56,470 nucleotides of DNA. Origin: SG8-32-3 sp964514055. Lineage in GTDB: Archaea; Thermoproteota; Bathyarchaeia; Bathyarchaeales; Bathycorpusculaceae. The stretch is taken from NCBI GenBank assembly GCA_964514055.1, contig CAZEPB010000009.1, forward strand, positions 1-56,470, given 5' to 3'. The translations under genes and the position numbers were made by a program. Shown in pieces: positions 1 to 8,733 of the stretch (positions are counted from its first letter, which is position 1; every line of letters starts with the position of its first letter). A model generated the notes under the pieces. The model saw only the letters and a program-made list of their open reading frames with translations, was not told the origin of the DNA and searched no databases.

Positions 1-469
1 CAGGGTCACCTGACGTGGAGCGAACAGCAATCATATCCAGCTTAAGCGTATAGCCTATGTACTCGTAGCTGAACTGCTCTGTCCGCTTTATGCGGTTCAG
101 CAATTCCTCTTCAGGCATCTCATCTGTCACGTCGATTGCAATTGCTGTCGGGTTGGTGTAAGTAAATTCGTGACGGTACATAACGAGCTTTCCGCCGAGC
201 TTAACCGCTTTTTCGCCTTCGCCAACGACTACTTCTTTGACAGGAGGTTTCAGCATCTCCTTCAACTGATTGTAAGCCTTCTCGTTCTCCTTCTTCAGCA
301 ACGGAGGACACTGGTCAACCTGCACCTCACGGTTAACGATTTTTGTGGCGAAAGCCATACAGTTTTCTTCGCCGCATTCTTTACAGTTAATCTTCGGAAG
401 AAGCTTGTAAACATCTATAGGGCTAAGTTCTTTTACTCCGGCTTTACCTTTCACTTTTCTTTCACTCAT
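1..469 (-). CDS. cdhE: CODH/ACS gamma subunit CdhE (corrinoid Fe-S protein large subunit), partial
   Basis: Only the N-terminal 156 codons are visible; the frame stays open to the left edge. The start is the ATG at 469, preceded by an AAAGGAGCA Shine-Dalgarno (SD). The protein opens with a Lys-rich stretch and then a cysteine cluster (CKECGEENC, then a Cys about 20 residues later). This is the 4Fe-4S motif that the CdhE/AcsC family uses to pass electrons to the corrinoid. Together with CdhD it carries the methyl group on cobalt and hands it to acetyl-CoA synthase (CdhC). It is the last visible gene of a cdhA-B-C-D-E run, 16 nt after cdhD. The cobalamin-binding C-terminal domain lies outside the window. 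Confidence 0.93.
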   Translation of the reverse strand, partial: MSERKVKGKAGVKELSPIDVYKLLPKINCKECGEENCMAFATKIVNREVQVDQCPPLLKKENEKAYNQLKEMLKPPVKEVVVGEGEKAVKLGGKLVMYRHEFTYTNPTAIAIDVTDEMPEEELLNRIKRTEQFSYEYIGYTLKLDMIAVRSTSGDP

Positions 470-485
470 ACACTTCACTGCTCCT

Positions 486-1706
486 TTACGGCTTCAGGGA
501 AACCCAGCCAACAAACTTGGACGCATCAGCCTTCTTGCCGCTTACCAACTGACCAGTAACTTCCTTCAACGTCTTCACCGCAGCAGGATGCATCATCATA
601 AACAAGTCCACACCAGCAAGCAGAAGCGTTAACGCCGTAGTCACTTCCCAAAGTGGACCCCTCAGCTCACGAGGCTCCCACTCAGGCGTCATCTTCATCC
701 ACGCTTCCCGTGCAGCCCAAGCATTCGTAGTGCCAGAAGACATAGGATGCGCAAGTTCCATGTCACCCATCAAACCTGCCAGCCTAGCGCGTTCCATGTT
801 GGTAAACGCGTAGTCCAAGCCGTAACCAAGCGCTGCAGTCGTCAAGTCCATAACAATGTCCTCTTTACCCAGAAAATCATACAAACGCCTGTTAAGCTCA
901 CGAGCCAAGTTCAAATCCATAGGAGTGAAAGACAACGCCACATGCCCATTCTTCTTAACAAACTTGGCGCAACGCTCAACATCCATGTCCTGCGTTATGG
1001 AATTTATCAGGAAACGTTCACCCGCAAAAGTCTCAGCTATCTCAGCGAAAACATCAGCGTCCTTAACAGGGTCACCGCAACCGCCAATTACCAATGGCAC
1101 ATCAACAGCCTGTGTGACCTCTTCCACTGTTTTGACAGCGTCCTTCGGCGTGGCATCCTTCAGCAACGGGTCAATGCTGATCAGGTGAACCGTAACCATG
1201 TCCGCGCCGAACTTGTCAACCGCAAGCTTTGCCCAAGCCGCAGGGTCACCAATAACGTCCCTCACATGCATCTTGACAGCCTTTGACAACGGCAGTTCCA
1301 TGTCGAAAACGTCAATCGTAACCACAGGAGGATGCGGAATAGACCGCTCAAACGTGTAGAAAGCTGGTGAAGTCTCGCCGCCGATAGTTATCGACCTCCC
1401 GCGTGTTCCGCCTTCGCCTTTAGTAGCGCCAAGTTTGACCTCGACAATTTTGCCAGGATAAGTCTCCACTGGAGGCACAAACTGCGTCTTAATTAACTCT
1501 GTAGGCTTGCCCTTTAGAGCAGGAGTCACTTTTAGCTGAGGCGTGACTTGTCGGGGTAAAACTCCAGACTGAAGCCACAACTCTAAATTGCCGACTTCCA
1601 TCTCGAAGTCTTCCAGTTCAATCTCTTTAAACTTCGCCAGCAACTCCAACAGGTCAGGGCTGAAGTTTATTCCGAGTCCTTCATCCTTTTTCTTTTTGTC
1701 AGCCAT
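486..1706 (-). CDS. cdhD: CODH/ACS delta subunit CdhD (corrinoid Fe-S protein small subunit)
   Basis: 406 residues, the usual length for archaeal CdhD. It forms the corrinoid/iron-sulfur protein with CdhE and moves the methyl group from the tetrahydropterin to acetyl-CoA synthase in the Wood-Ljungdahl pathway. Family hallmarks are the segment around GETSPAFYTFE (about residue 110), a TIM-barrel core with VIGGCGDPVKD (about 205), the NSIT strand (about 238) and the conserved AHPMSSGTTNAW (about 320). The start ATG at 1706 has the SD AAAGGTGAAG, which sits over the cdhC stop, so translation is probably coupled. It lies between cdhC (12 nt gap) and cdhE (16 nt gap) in one operon. Confidence 0.95.
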   Translation of the reverse strand: MADKKKKDEGLGINFSPDLLELLAKFKEIELEDFEMEVGNLELWLQSGVLPRQVTPQLKVTPALKGKPTELIKTQFVPPVETYPGKIVEVKLGATKGEGGTRGRSITIGGETSPAFYTFERSIPHPPVVTIDVFDMELPLSKAVKMHVRDVIGDPAAWAKLAVDKFGADMVTVHLISIDPLLKDATPKDAVKTVEEVTQAVDVPLVIGGCGDPVKDADVFAEIAETFAGERFLINSITQDMDVERCAKFVKKNGHVALSFTPMDLNLARELNRRLYDFLGKEDIVMDLTTAALGYGLDYAFTNMERARLAGLMGDMELAHPMSSGTTNAWAAREAWMKMTPEWEPRELRGPLWEVTTALTLLLAGVDLFMMMHPAAVKTLKEVTGQLVSGKKADASKFVGWVSLKP

Positions 1707-1718
1707 CAGGCTTCACCT

Positions 1719-3125
1719 TTAGCTTTTTTTCTCGTCTTTCATCGAGCGGATAATGACTTTCTTGGCGTAGATTTTTGCGTCCTTCAGGATTATCTTAAAG
1801 CCGCCAGCCGTTATGGGTAAGGTTGCAGCCGACGCCACAGGTATCATTGCACCTTCTTCCGCTGTCGCTTCTGCAGGCGCTGCCTCTTCAACCGCCGCTG
1901 CTTCTGCCGCCCATCTAGCCACTACTGGATGGTCTTTCTCCTTCAGAAAGGCTTGCAAAGCATCAATGTTCTGTGCGTCCTCTTCCGTAGCTATTTTGTC
2001 AACAACTTCCTTGGGAATAAAATCTTTGACGCGTTCCTTGATTTCTTTGGGCACCCAGACCACGCGGTTCCATCCACCGTCAGCATCAAGAAACTTGGGG
2101 GAACGCATGTACTCAATGGATATTCCGTGGAAACCGTCAACTTGTCGTCCGCCCGCGGTGGAGTCGGCGAGAGTCGAGAAGGGTAAACCGTTCACCGTAA
2201 CGCCCTTGAAGCTTCTGTTTACCAGACCGAAACCGTCCACTTCTGGAATGTAGAAAGCAACAGCCTCGAAGCAACCGCATGAAGTATGCGGATAGTCGAA
2301 CGCCGTGTAGAGCCAAACTTTGTTGATATCACCTAGAGACTTCTTTTTGACAATCTCGTTTACGCCTGAATACTCGCCTTTTTCCGCGTTTAACAATTCG
2401 CCTCTTTCGATAGCAAACACTGGTCCCTTCGGATCGACCTGTGCTGAGGCACGTCCGTCAAACCAGCTTATGGCGCCGCAGTTGGAGTACCGTTGTGGCG
2501 TGATGACGCAAACGTGGCTGGGAGCGAATGACTGACACAGGACACAGCCGTAGAACTTGTCAACATCTTCGTCTTTTAATCCTCTTGCTCTCGCGTCTCG
2601 GGCTTCATAGGTTTGCAAGGCATCAGAGTAAAGCTCTTTTACTTTCGCCGGATCAGTTATGAATGTTATCTGCACTTTCTCGATTATGGGTAGTTCGCTC
2701 TTGAAAAGTTTGTAAAGCACCTTGCCGATGTACTCGAAAGAGTTTAGCCCCTTCTGGAAGGATTTCTTGCCTAACCGTATCCATATGTCGTAGCGCTGGT
2801 TAAGGTGCATGAAGCCTTCAATAAAGTTCATGTAGCCGTGTATGCGCCTTTCGATTACGCCTTCAAGCGCCTCTTCAAGCGTGGGGCCCGCAGCTTCAAC
2901 CAGAATTCCCAGCGGATACGCTTCGCCTTCTTTCATATCTTTAATGTCGGAACCGATTATGGTTACTTTTCCATCTTCAATTTCGTCTAGGGGTTTCACT
3001 TTTGCTAGTTCAAATTTTTCTTTGATTGATGGCCCACCGAGTTCTACTTGCATGTCTTTTCTGCGGATGCGTTCGCCTTCGTATATTACGCCAACGTCGA
3101 CAGGTATATCTTCAAACATTGACAT
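1719..3125 (-). CDS. cdhC: CODH/ACS beta subunit CdhC (acetyl-CoA synthase)
   Basis: 468 residues; it joins CO, the methyl group and CoA at the Ni-Fe-S A-cluster to make acetyl-CoA. The A-cluster ligands are all visible: C194-x2-C197-x8-C206-x9-C216 for the cubane and the C283-G-C285 pair that binds the distal nickel. Spacing is exactly that of bacterial AcsB. As in other archaea, the large N-terminal CODH-docking domain of bacterial AcsB is missing. An Ala/Glu/Pro-rich linker near residues 405-425 precedes a short C-terminal tail. The start ATG at 3125 follows a strong SD, AAGGAGGA, 8 nt upstream. It starts 2 nt after cdhB. Confidence 0.96.
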   Translation of the reverse strand: MSMFEDIPVDVGVIYEGERIRRKDMQVELGGPSIKEKFELAKVKPLDEIEDGKVTIIGSDIKDMKEGEAYPLGILVEAAGPTLEEALEGVIERRIHGYMNFIEGFMHLNQRYDIWIRLGKKSFQKGLNSFEYIGKVLYKLFKSELPIIEKVQITFITDPAKVKELYSDALQTYEARDARARGLKDEDVDKFYGCVLCQSFAPSHVCVITPQRYSNCGAISWFDGRASAQVDPKGPVFAIERGELLNAEKGEYSGVNEIVKKKSLGDINKVWLYTAFDYPHTSCGCFEAVAFYIPEVDGFGLVNRSFKGVTVNGLPFSTLADSTAGGRQVDGFHGISIEYMRSPKFLDADGGWNRVVWVPKEIKERVKDFIPKEVVDKIATEEDAQNIDALQAFLKEKDHPVVARWAAEAAAVEEAAPAEATAEEGAMIPVASAATLPITAGGFKIILKDAKIYAKKVIIRSMKDEKKS

Positions 3126-3127
3126 TT

Positions 3128-3670
3128 TTATTGTCCTCCTTCAAATTTTGAAGTCATGACCGTGAGATTTTCCGCCCAATCTTTCGCACCAGCATTGGGG
3201 AAAGACCAACTCGCGTGCGGATGATATACATTATCCAGCGTCATGGTTTTAAGGTTAGGGGCGAAGTGCTTGAGTCCTGACAGGATGAGCGCTTCCATGT
3301 AATAGGGCAAACCGACGAACATTGCCAAGTCAGGGTGACCTTTGCCGTCGAGACCCTGCCATGCTGGATCAACCAAGCGGTTACCTATGTCCATGGCAGA
3401 CATGAATCCTGCGGGTTCATAACCTCGTTTCAGGAACTCACCAACCATGTGGGCCGTTGCGACAACGGGAACTTTTGAGGCTTTGGCGAAGTCAATAAGA
3501 TAGTCGATTAGTTGCTTATTCTCCATCCATCGTTCGGTGGCGTTGCTACCGACCACAAGAATTGGGCGAGCAGCTCTCTTTATCAACGCCACAGCTACTT
3601 CGGGTTTTGTTATCGGGTTCGCTTTCTTTGTTGCTGCTACTTCAGCACACTGCCAAGGTTCACACGACAT
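3128..3670 (-). CDS. cdhB: CODH/ACS epsilon subunit CdhB
   Basis: 180 residues, typical of the family. CdhB binds CdhA to form the alpha2-epsilon2 CODH component of archaeal CODH/ACS; its fold resembles the central domain of thiamine-diphosphate enzymes and it is thought to help electron transfer to FAD. Visible features are the RPILVVGSNA strand-loop (about residue 35), VPVVATAHMVGEFLKRG (about 72) and a C-terminal LDNVYHPHASWSFPNA segment typical of CdhB. It begins 6 nt after the cdhA stop and ends 2 nt before cdhC, so it is cotranscribed. No cofactor ligands are expected and none are seen. Confidence 0.93.
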   Translation of the reverse strand: MSCEPWQCAEVAATKKANPITKPEVAVALIKRAARPILVVGSNATERWMENKQLIDYLIDFAKASKVPVVATAHMVGEFLKRGYEPAGFMSAMDIGNRLVDPAWQGLDGKGHPDLAMFVGLPYYMEALILSGLKHFAPNLKTMTLDNVYHPHASWSFPNAGAKDWAENLTVMTSKFEGGQ

Positions 3671-3676
3671 TCTTCA

Positions 3677-6025
3677 TCACTCCTTCTTTTTCCTTATCAT
3701 TCTCGGAAGCAACGTCGGGTCCGGAATCACGGTTTCTTTCCAGTTTTTCTCTTTCAGTATCTTTGTAACTTCGTCTTTCATGGTCATGGGTACGTCAGCC
3801 ATGGTGCGCACGAACCTGTGTATGTCTGGCGGCATGATTCCGTAATGGCGTTTGTGCAAATCAATATAGTGTGACAGCTTGATGGAGCGACCTTTCCATG
3901 TGTCGTTAGGTCTTATGCATAGCTTGGCTATGGTAACCATGGCTTCCTGCGGGGTTTCCACCGTCTGGAACAGGTGCTCAGGTGCAGGTCCAACGTTCAC
4001 TTTGTCGCCTGTGCGTGCGTCGTAGACTTCCCAGTTTTCTGGTTTGTCTTCTCTTCCAAGGAGCATGCGCCGGTATTTGCTTCCGTGTGGACCGACGAGC
4101 ACTGGAATGCCTAAACTCCAGAAGCCAGAAGCAATCGATGCTGCTTTCTGCGAGTATGCGCCCCAAGCTAAGCCGACCGCGCCTACACGGTTGTGTATGT
4201 AATCAGCTATTTCCTCATAGTTGCCTCTTAATGATCGTTTAGCGAATATGTTAGCGACTTTTATGGCTGCACCTGCGATGTGAGGGTTAGAAACGCATGA
4301 ACCGACGTTAATCACACCTCCAGCCTCAAAGCCACCTGAAAATTCCTCATAAAGCGTCTTTCCCTCTTCGTTCTTGTAGGAGCCAGCGGACATGGCTGAG
4401 CAACCAGACGTCATCACTATAAAGCGGCGAAGAGCAAACTCTCGGCATATATCGTAAACGTCTTTGCCACCATGCGGATAATTAGCGCAACCTACCAATG
4501 CGACAATACCAGGAATTTCACCGAGAACAATTGGACCGCCAACACTTCTAATTTCCACGTCTTGAACGGCGCCTCTTCCTGAGCGGCAGAAGTTCGTTTC
4601 CGCAAGCATGTTTTTCTCGCCGACTTTGAGTATGAAGCTGTGGATTTCAAGGTTGACTGGGCAGGCTTCTTCACAGCGTCCGCATCCGATGCATTCCTCA
4701 TACAGGTCTGCTAGTTTAGAGTAGTCTCCTTCAGATGCGGCTATGACCGCTGGTTCGATTTTGAGGTCTTGTGGACAGCTTCTCTGGCACATGTTACAGT
4801 GTCTGCATTTCTTCGCGAGCTCTTTTATTTCTTCTAACTCTGGAAGAGACTTCATTTTCTTGCGCATTGGAGCGACTTTTTGGGCTACTTTTACAGCCAC
4901 TTCCCCGACTTTTTCAGGGTCAAGAATCAAAACGCCTGGAACTTTGCCGCTGACTAAGTCTGCCACTATCTCGTCGGCAGGGTCGTTTGTGCGGTTTTTG
5001 TAACCTATGCAGTTCTTTTCTGATGCGGCTATGACGGGTGCTTTGACGCGTTCAGCCTCGAGTGAAGCATCTGTTCTGACACATTGCTCGTCCAGAACAA
5101 CTACGTCGGCAAAACCTCCGCGTATAAATCGCAGTTCCCATGAGATTGGCCCAACTATTTTTGCGCGGTCGAAGTATCTTGTGTTGTCTATGGCAGTGCA
5201 GCATAAGCCTACGACTTCCATTTTGTCGTCAAGTTTTTGTTCTTTCATGTAGTCGATTATTCCAACCGAAGGTACGACGTTGTGACCAATGCACATGATA
5301 ACGGGTTTTGTCGTGTCCACTGTGCCTATACCCATTTCAATGAGTGGAGCTTCGGGGTCAGCTTTAGGGAAGTCAAAGACTGAAACTTGGGCAATATCCG
5401 CGACTTCCATGCCTACTTGGTCAACTCTGCCGGCGTGGAAGGCTTTGGATTCAAAATCTATGTTGTTGGCTTCTTGACCTGTGTGCGCAACAGAGAGCAG
5501 GTGGGTAATTTGTGATTCACAGTATGTTAGAACCTCATCCAAGTCTCCCAGAGTTTTAGGTCTTATTCCAGTAACAAGCCTCGTAACTGGAGCTTCAACT
5601 TTCACGTTTAAGCCGCCTATATCCAAAGGATAGCGCCTACCGTACTTCTCGATCAGGTGGTCAACCACGTGTCGGGCGTGCCCATTGTGGGTTGCGGCGC
5701 CAATGCAGCAAGCGATAAGTACTATACGTGATGACTGATCGGCTATGTTAAGTCCACAGGCTCCACGTTTTCCCGCTGTTAAATCGCACTTGCCGTAAGT
5801 GCAGAGACAGCACAAGTCACAATCTGGCAGGTAAAAGGGTTTGTACTTGTTAAGGAGCGTCATGTCCCAGTCTCTTAGAGCGGTTAAACCGGGCATGGGT
5901 GTGGGTCCCATTGGTTCCTCCCAAGAGTCGTCAACAAGTTTTCCTATTGATACTTCAAGATTTTTAACAAGACCAGTGTTGGTCTTCATTTCACCTATTT
6001 TTACGTGCACGTTTTTGCTGGTCAA
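3677..6025 (-). CDS. cdhA: CODH/ACS alpha subunit CdhA (nickel CO dehydrogenase)
   Basis: About 780 residues, the catalytic CO/CO2-interconverting subunit of archaeal CODH/ACS. An N-terminal cysteine set (DCDLCCLC, GKC and a further Cys, residues about 69-92) holds the B and D clusters. Ligands for the Ni-4Fe-5S C-cluster are seen at IGHN (about 250), GCSAMS (about 544) and GSCVSNP (about 579). Two archaeal-type ferredoxin motifs (CRHCNMCQRSCP near 409, CIGCGRCEEACP near 447) mark it as Cdh rather than bacterial CooS. The frame allows TTG at 6031, but the SD GAGGT (6033-6037) touches that codon; the in-frame TTG at 6025 has the proper 7-nt spacing and is preferred. First gene of the cdhABCDE operon. 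Confidence 0.96.
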   Translation of the reverse strand: MTSKNVHVKIGEMKTNTGLVKNLEVSIGKLVDDSWEEPMGPTPMPGLTALRDWDMTLLNKYKPFYLPDCDLCCLCTYGKCDLTAGKRGACGLNIADQSSRIVLIACCIGAATHNGHARHVVDHLIEKYGRRYPLDIGGLNVKVEAPVTRLVTGIRPKTLGDLDEVLTYCESQITHLLSVAHTGQEANNIDFESKAFHAGRVDQVGMEVADIAQVSVFDFPKADPEAPLIEMGIGTVDTTKPVIMCIGHNVVPSVGIIDYMKEQKLDDKMEVVGLCCTAIDNTRYFDRAKIVGPISWELRFIRGGFADVVVLDEQCVRTDASLEAERVKAPVIAASEKNCIGYKNRTNDPADEIVADLVSGKVPGVLILDPEKVGEVAVKVAQKVAPMRKKMKSLPELEEIKELAKKCRHCNMCQRSCPQDLKIEPAVIAASEGDYSKLADLYEECIGCGRCEEACPVNLEIHSFILKVGEKNMLAETNFCRSGRGAVQDVEIRSVGGPIVLGEIPGIVALVGCANYPHGGKDVYDICREFALRRFIVMTSGCSAMSAGSYKNEEGKTLYEEFSGGFEAGGVINVGSCVSNPHIAGAAIKVANIFAKRSLRGNYEEIADYIHNRVGAVGLAWGAYSQKAASIASGFWSLGIPVLVGPHGSKYRRMLLGREDKPENWEVYDARTGDKVNVGPAPEHLFQTVETPQEAMVTIAKLCIRPNDTWKGRSIKLSHYIDLHKRHYGIMPPDIHRFVRTMADVPMTMKDEVTKILKEKNWKETVIPDPTLLPRMIRKKKE

Positions 6026-6067
6026 ACTCAAACCTCTGTAAAGGTTTTACTAGAAACTTCATTACAA

Positions 6068-6084
6068 TCTTTTTAAACTTTTCC
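6068..6084 (-). promoter_or_regulatory. Promoter of the cdhABCDE operon (BRE and TATA box)
   Basis: On the minus strand GGAAAAG (BRE-like, 6078-6084) runs into TTTAAAAA (TATA, 6070-6077). The expected transcription start about 25 nt later is near 6045, leaving a 15-20 nt leader that contains the SD GAGGT at 6033-6037. The CODH/ACS structural operon can therefore be transcribed separately from the two CooC-like genes upstream. Confidence 0.6.
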
Positions 6085-6161
6085 AGAATTTTTTAGCAAA
6101 AGTCATGGTGTACTTATAGGTATGCAAGCTTCTTGAAAAAGATAAAATAAACAATGCTGCT

Positions 6162-6926
6162 TCAGAGGTAGCCAGCTTTTTTCATGATTTCCTTCACCGA
6201 AGCGCAAGCCGCGTTGTCTGAAGGCAAGTCCAACAGCGATTTTCCTTCAAGAACATATTCATCCAACGTTGCATCTGCCGCTATCTTTCCCAAATATTTG
6301 AAGTTCAGCAAAGTTTCTGCGTGAACGCCGAGTTCCGCGGGAAACCTATATCCGCCTACGAGGTAGAAATTGCCAAACTGCATGTCAACTTCCTTGGCGA
6401 TGCGGTGCGCTCTTTTAACGTGGTCCATGGACTTCTTGGAATGGTCAAGAATGTCGAAGATGTCATTCACTTGTGATGTGATGCGCCGGTTTAAGTGTTC
6501 AAGACCCGCTGGTGAATCGATAAGTACGTACTTATAGTTCTTGGTTAACGACCCCAGCGCGCCTTTCAGAGCGGAGTTCGGCATGCAATAGCAACCTTCA
6601 ACCCATTTTGTGCCCACGGCTAAAAAGTCAAAGTCGTCACTTTCAAACAAGCCGTTCGCCCAAATCCTGCTCTCTATTCTTTCGGTGGGTGGAACTCCTA
6701 CGGTTGTTCCGCCTTTTTCAATGAAGGTACTGACAAGCAACTCGGAGATTGTGGATTTTCCGGCTTCTGTCAGGTCTATTCCGACCATTTCGGCTAGGTT
6801 CTGGTCAGGGTCAGCATCCACTAGTAACAATGGAGTCTGACCAGCTTCGACAAAGCATTTCGTCATTAAAGCGGTGAAGCTTGATTTTCCAGTTCCTCCA
6901 CGACCAATAGTTACAAGAGTTTTCAT
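6162..6926 (-). CDS. CooC-type nickel-insertion ATPase 2 (MinD/ParA family)
   Basis: 254 residues from the chosen ATG at 6926. The protein opens MKTLVTIG followed by a deviant Walker A, GRGGTGKSS. VDADPDQNL (switch I, about residue 36) and the C112-Y-C114 pair match the CxC motif through which CooC dimers bind nickel for CODH C-cluster assembly. The second Walker-type strand reads VLIDSPAGLEHLNRR. An upstream ATG at 6968 would overlap the previous gene and add 14 unconserved residues. It lies 25 nt after a paralogous ATPase and 130 nt before cdhA, so its role is almost certainly CODH/ACS maturation. Both paralogues keep CxC; which serves CODH and which serves ACS nickel cannot be read from sequence. 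Confidence 0.88.
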   Translation of the reverse strand: MKTLVTIGRGGTGKSSFTALMTKCFVEAGQTPLLLVDADPDQNLAEMVGIDLTEAGKSTISELLVSTFIEKGGTTVGVPPTERIESRIWANGLFESDDFDFLAVGTKWVEGCYCMPNSALKGALGSLTKNYKYVLIDSPAGLEHLNRRITSQVNDIFDILDHSKKSMDHVKRAHRIAKEVDMQFGNFYLVGGYRFPAELGVHAETLLNFKYLGKIAADATLDEYVLEGKSLLDLPSDNAACASVKEIMKKAGYL

Positions 6927-6951
6927 AAGCATAAAACCCCAATCAACTAAC

Positions 6952-7731
6952 TCAGATGCCTTTCTCAAGGAGAACGTCGCATATATCGTCTATGGTTTGC
7001 ATCGCTGTGATCTCCTTGTGCTTAAGTGGTGTTTCCCCCAGCGTGTCCGCTTCAATCACTTTTTCGTCAAATGGAATAAAAGTGAGGGTGGACAAACCGT
7101 TTTTCTGGGCGAAACTTGTGACGGCTTCTTTCTGTGTTTCATTCATGATTCTGTTTCCGATGAGGTAGAGTTGTTGCATTCCGGCGTTTGCCGCCAAATC
7201 ATGTATGTGCTTAGCTATTTCAAGAGATTTTAGGTTTGAATCCGCCACAATCAATAGGGCGTCTACTTGCTTCGCGGTTCCTCTGCCTATGTGCTCAACG
7301 CCTGCTTCAAAATCTAAAACAACAGCTTCGTTACGGTCTACAATCAAATGGCGGAGCAAAGCGCGGATAACAGCGTTTGGAGCGCACATACATCCAGACC
7401 CCATTGACCGCACCGTGCCCATGACAATCAGGTTCACGCCGAAAGGAGTGTTTACAGAATATTCTCGGACTATATCATCTACGGTGAAGGATAAGCGGTA
7501 AACGCCAGAGTATCCAGTGCTAGTCTTGGATTCAACGAGCTCCTTGTTTTCAGAGATGGGCACGATCTTACGGGCTTCTTCCGTGGATAAGCCTAAAGTT
7601 AAAGCGAGATTAGGTGAAGAATCCGCGTCTATAGCTATAGTTTTTAATCCTCTCTCGGCGAACCCCCGTGCAAGACCCGCTGCTATTAGGGTTTTGCCGA
7701 CGCCGCCTTTGCCAGAAACTGCTATCTTCAT
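6952..7731 (-). CDS. cooC: CooC-type nickel-insertion ATPase 1 (MinD/ParA family)
   Basis: 259 residues with the classic deviant Walker A GKGGVGKT at 7-14, switch I DADSSPNLA (about 36-44), and the nickel-binding C114-M-C116 pair in GSGCMCAPN. The aspartate-containing VVLDFEAGVEHIGRGTA strand is the CooC signature. CooC proteins dimerise on ATP, bind one nickel between the CxC pairs and deliver it to apo-CODH. The start ATG at 7731 has a GGGGAGA SD. It is the first gene of a two-gene unit with the second CooC-like ATPase, upstream of cdhABCDE and divergent from a methyltransferase gene. The C-terminal PLKHKEITAMQTIDDIC region is typical of this subfamily. Confidence 0.92.
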   Translation of the reverse strand: MKIAVSGKGGVGKTLIAAGLARGFAERGLKTIAIDADSSPNLALTLGLSTEEARKIVPISENKELVESKTSTGYSGVYRLSFTVDDIVREYSVNTPFGVNLIVMGTVRSMGSGCMCAPNAVIRALLRHLIVDRNEAVVLDFEAGVEHIGRGTAKQVDALLIVADSNLKSLEIAKHIHDLAANAGMQQLYLIGNRIMNETQKEAVTSFAQKNGLSTLTFIPFDEKVIEADTLGETPLKHKEITAMQTIDDICDVLLEKGI

Positions 7732-7921
7732 GGTTCTCCCCGTGGAAAAATACTTTCGTTTTATAGTTTATTTACGTTTCCTTGAAAAAAGAAGGACTTG
7801 CTATGCGCATTTAGCAAGCAAGCAGGTGAAAATTTAGTCCATCCAACTAATAATTCAATTTATCTAGCAGGGCGATCGTTTAATAAAGATACAGGGATTC
7901 ACTATTGATAAGTGATGATTC

Positions 7922-8578
7922 TTGGAAAAAGAAAAAACAACCGATGTTAACAAGTGGAAGTCGGCTGACCATGTTTCAGCATACTTATCGAAAACCGCTG
8001 AAAAGCTACCTCATAGTGAAGATATGAAGAATGCAGTGCTGGAGCAAATTCCATCTGATGTCAACCGTATCCTCGACTTAGGAACAGGAGACGGAAGATT
8101 ACTAGCGTTGTTGAAACTGAAAAACCCAGACGCAGAAGGGGTAGGCTTGGATTTTTCAGAACCCATGCTTGAATTATCCAGAAAACGTTTTGCAAAAGAC
8201 CAGCGTGTCAAAATAATAAAACATGATCTCAGCGTTCCTCTTCCAGCTACCGAACTTGGCTGCTTTGATGTTGTTGTTTCTGCTTTGGCTATTCATCACT
8301 TAACTCATAAACGCAAAAAGCAACTTTATCGAGAGATATTTGATTTGCTGGTTCAAAATGGCGTATTCTGTAATCTTGAGCATGTAGCTTCACCAACTGA
8401 GTCTCTTCACCAAAAATTCTTGGCGGCGGTTGGTTTGACACCTGAGACAGATGATCCCTCAAACAAACTGTTAGACGTTGAAACACAGCTTCAATGGCTT
8501 CGCGAAATTGGTTTTTATGATGTTGACTGCTTTTGGAAGTGGCGTGAAGTTGCGCTCTTGGCTGGATTCAAGCCTTAA
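7922..8578 (+). CDS. Class I SAM-dependent methyltransferase
   Basis: 218 residues. Motif I is ILDLGTGDGRLLALL (about residue 48), motif II GLDFSEPMLELSRKRF, and a post-motif VSALAIHHLTHKRKK resembles UbiE/Tam-type small-molecule methyltransferases. The start is a TTG at 7922; an in-frame TGA lies 6 nt upstream and the next ATG would remove the N-terminal helix. A TATA-like TTTAATAAAG (about 7879-7888) would place the transcript start near 7910, giving a very short leader. Substrate unknown. It is divergent from the CooC/CODH block with 190 nt between, which does not by itself imply a shared role. Confidence 0.85.
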   Translation: MEKEKTTDVNKWKSADHVSAYLSKTAEKLPHSEDMKNAVLEQIPSDVNRILDLGTGDGRLLALLKLKNPDAEGVGLDFSEPMLELSRKRFAKDQRVKIIKHDLSVPLPATELGCFDVVVSALAIHHLTHKRKKQLYREIFDLLVQNGVFCNLEHVASPTESLHQKFLAAVGLTPETDDPSNKLLDVETQLQWLREIGFYDVDCFWKWREVALLAGFKP

Positions 8579-8718
8579 AACGTTTAGCTGGTTGTTAAAT
8601 TCAGTTCCACACAAATCCAGCAGCAACAATGCCTTCAACAGCAAGAAGAGACTAACGTTAGAAAGCTCACTTTGCATGTGCAAAAGATTTTTTAATCCAA
8701 ACATATCTTCTCTTTAGC

Positions 8719-8733
8719 CGAGATGATATCTCG
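8719..8733. promoter_or_regulatory. Inverted repeat abutting the start codon of the MetF-like gene
   Basis: CGAGAT-GAT-ATCTCG is a perfect 6-bp inverted repeat with a 3-nt loop whose right arm ends exactly where the ATG at 8734 begins. It overlaps the only SD-like sequence. A TATA-like TTTTTTAATCC at about 8686-8695 puts the expected transcript start near 8716, so the hairpin would form at the extreme 5' end of the mRNA. It could be a DNA operator or an RNA structure that limits initiation. Evidence is sequence symmetry only. Confidence 0.4.

Noticed and set aside
747..1286. Long open frame on the plus strand opposite cdhD
   Set aside because: It lies wholly antisense to the conserved cdhD gene and has no protein-like pattern; it is a codon-composition shadow.
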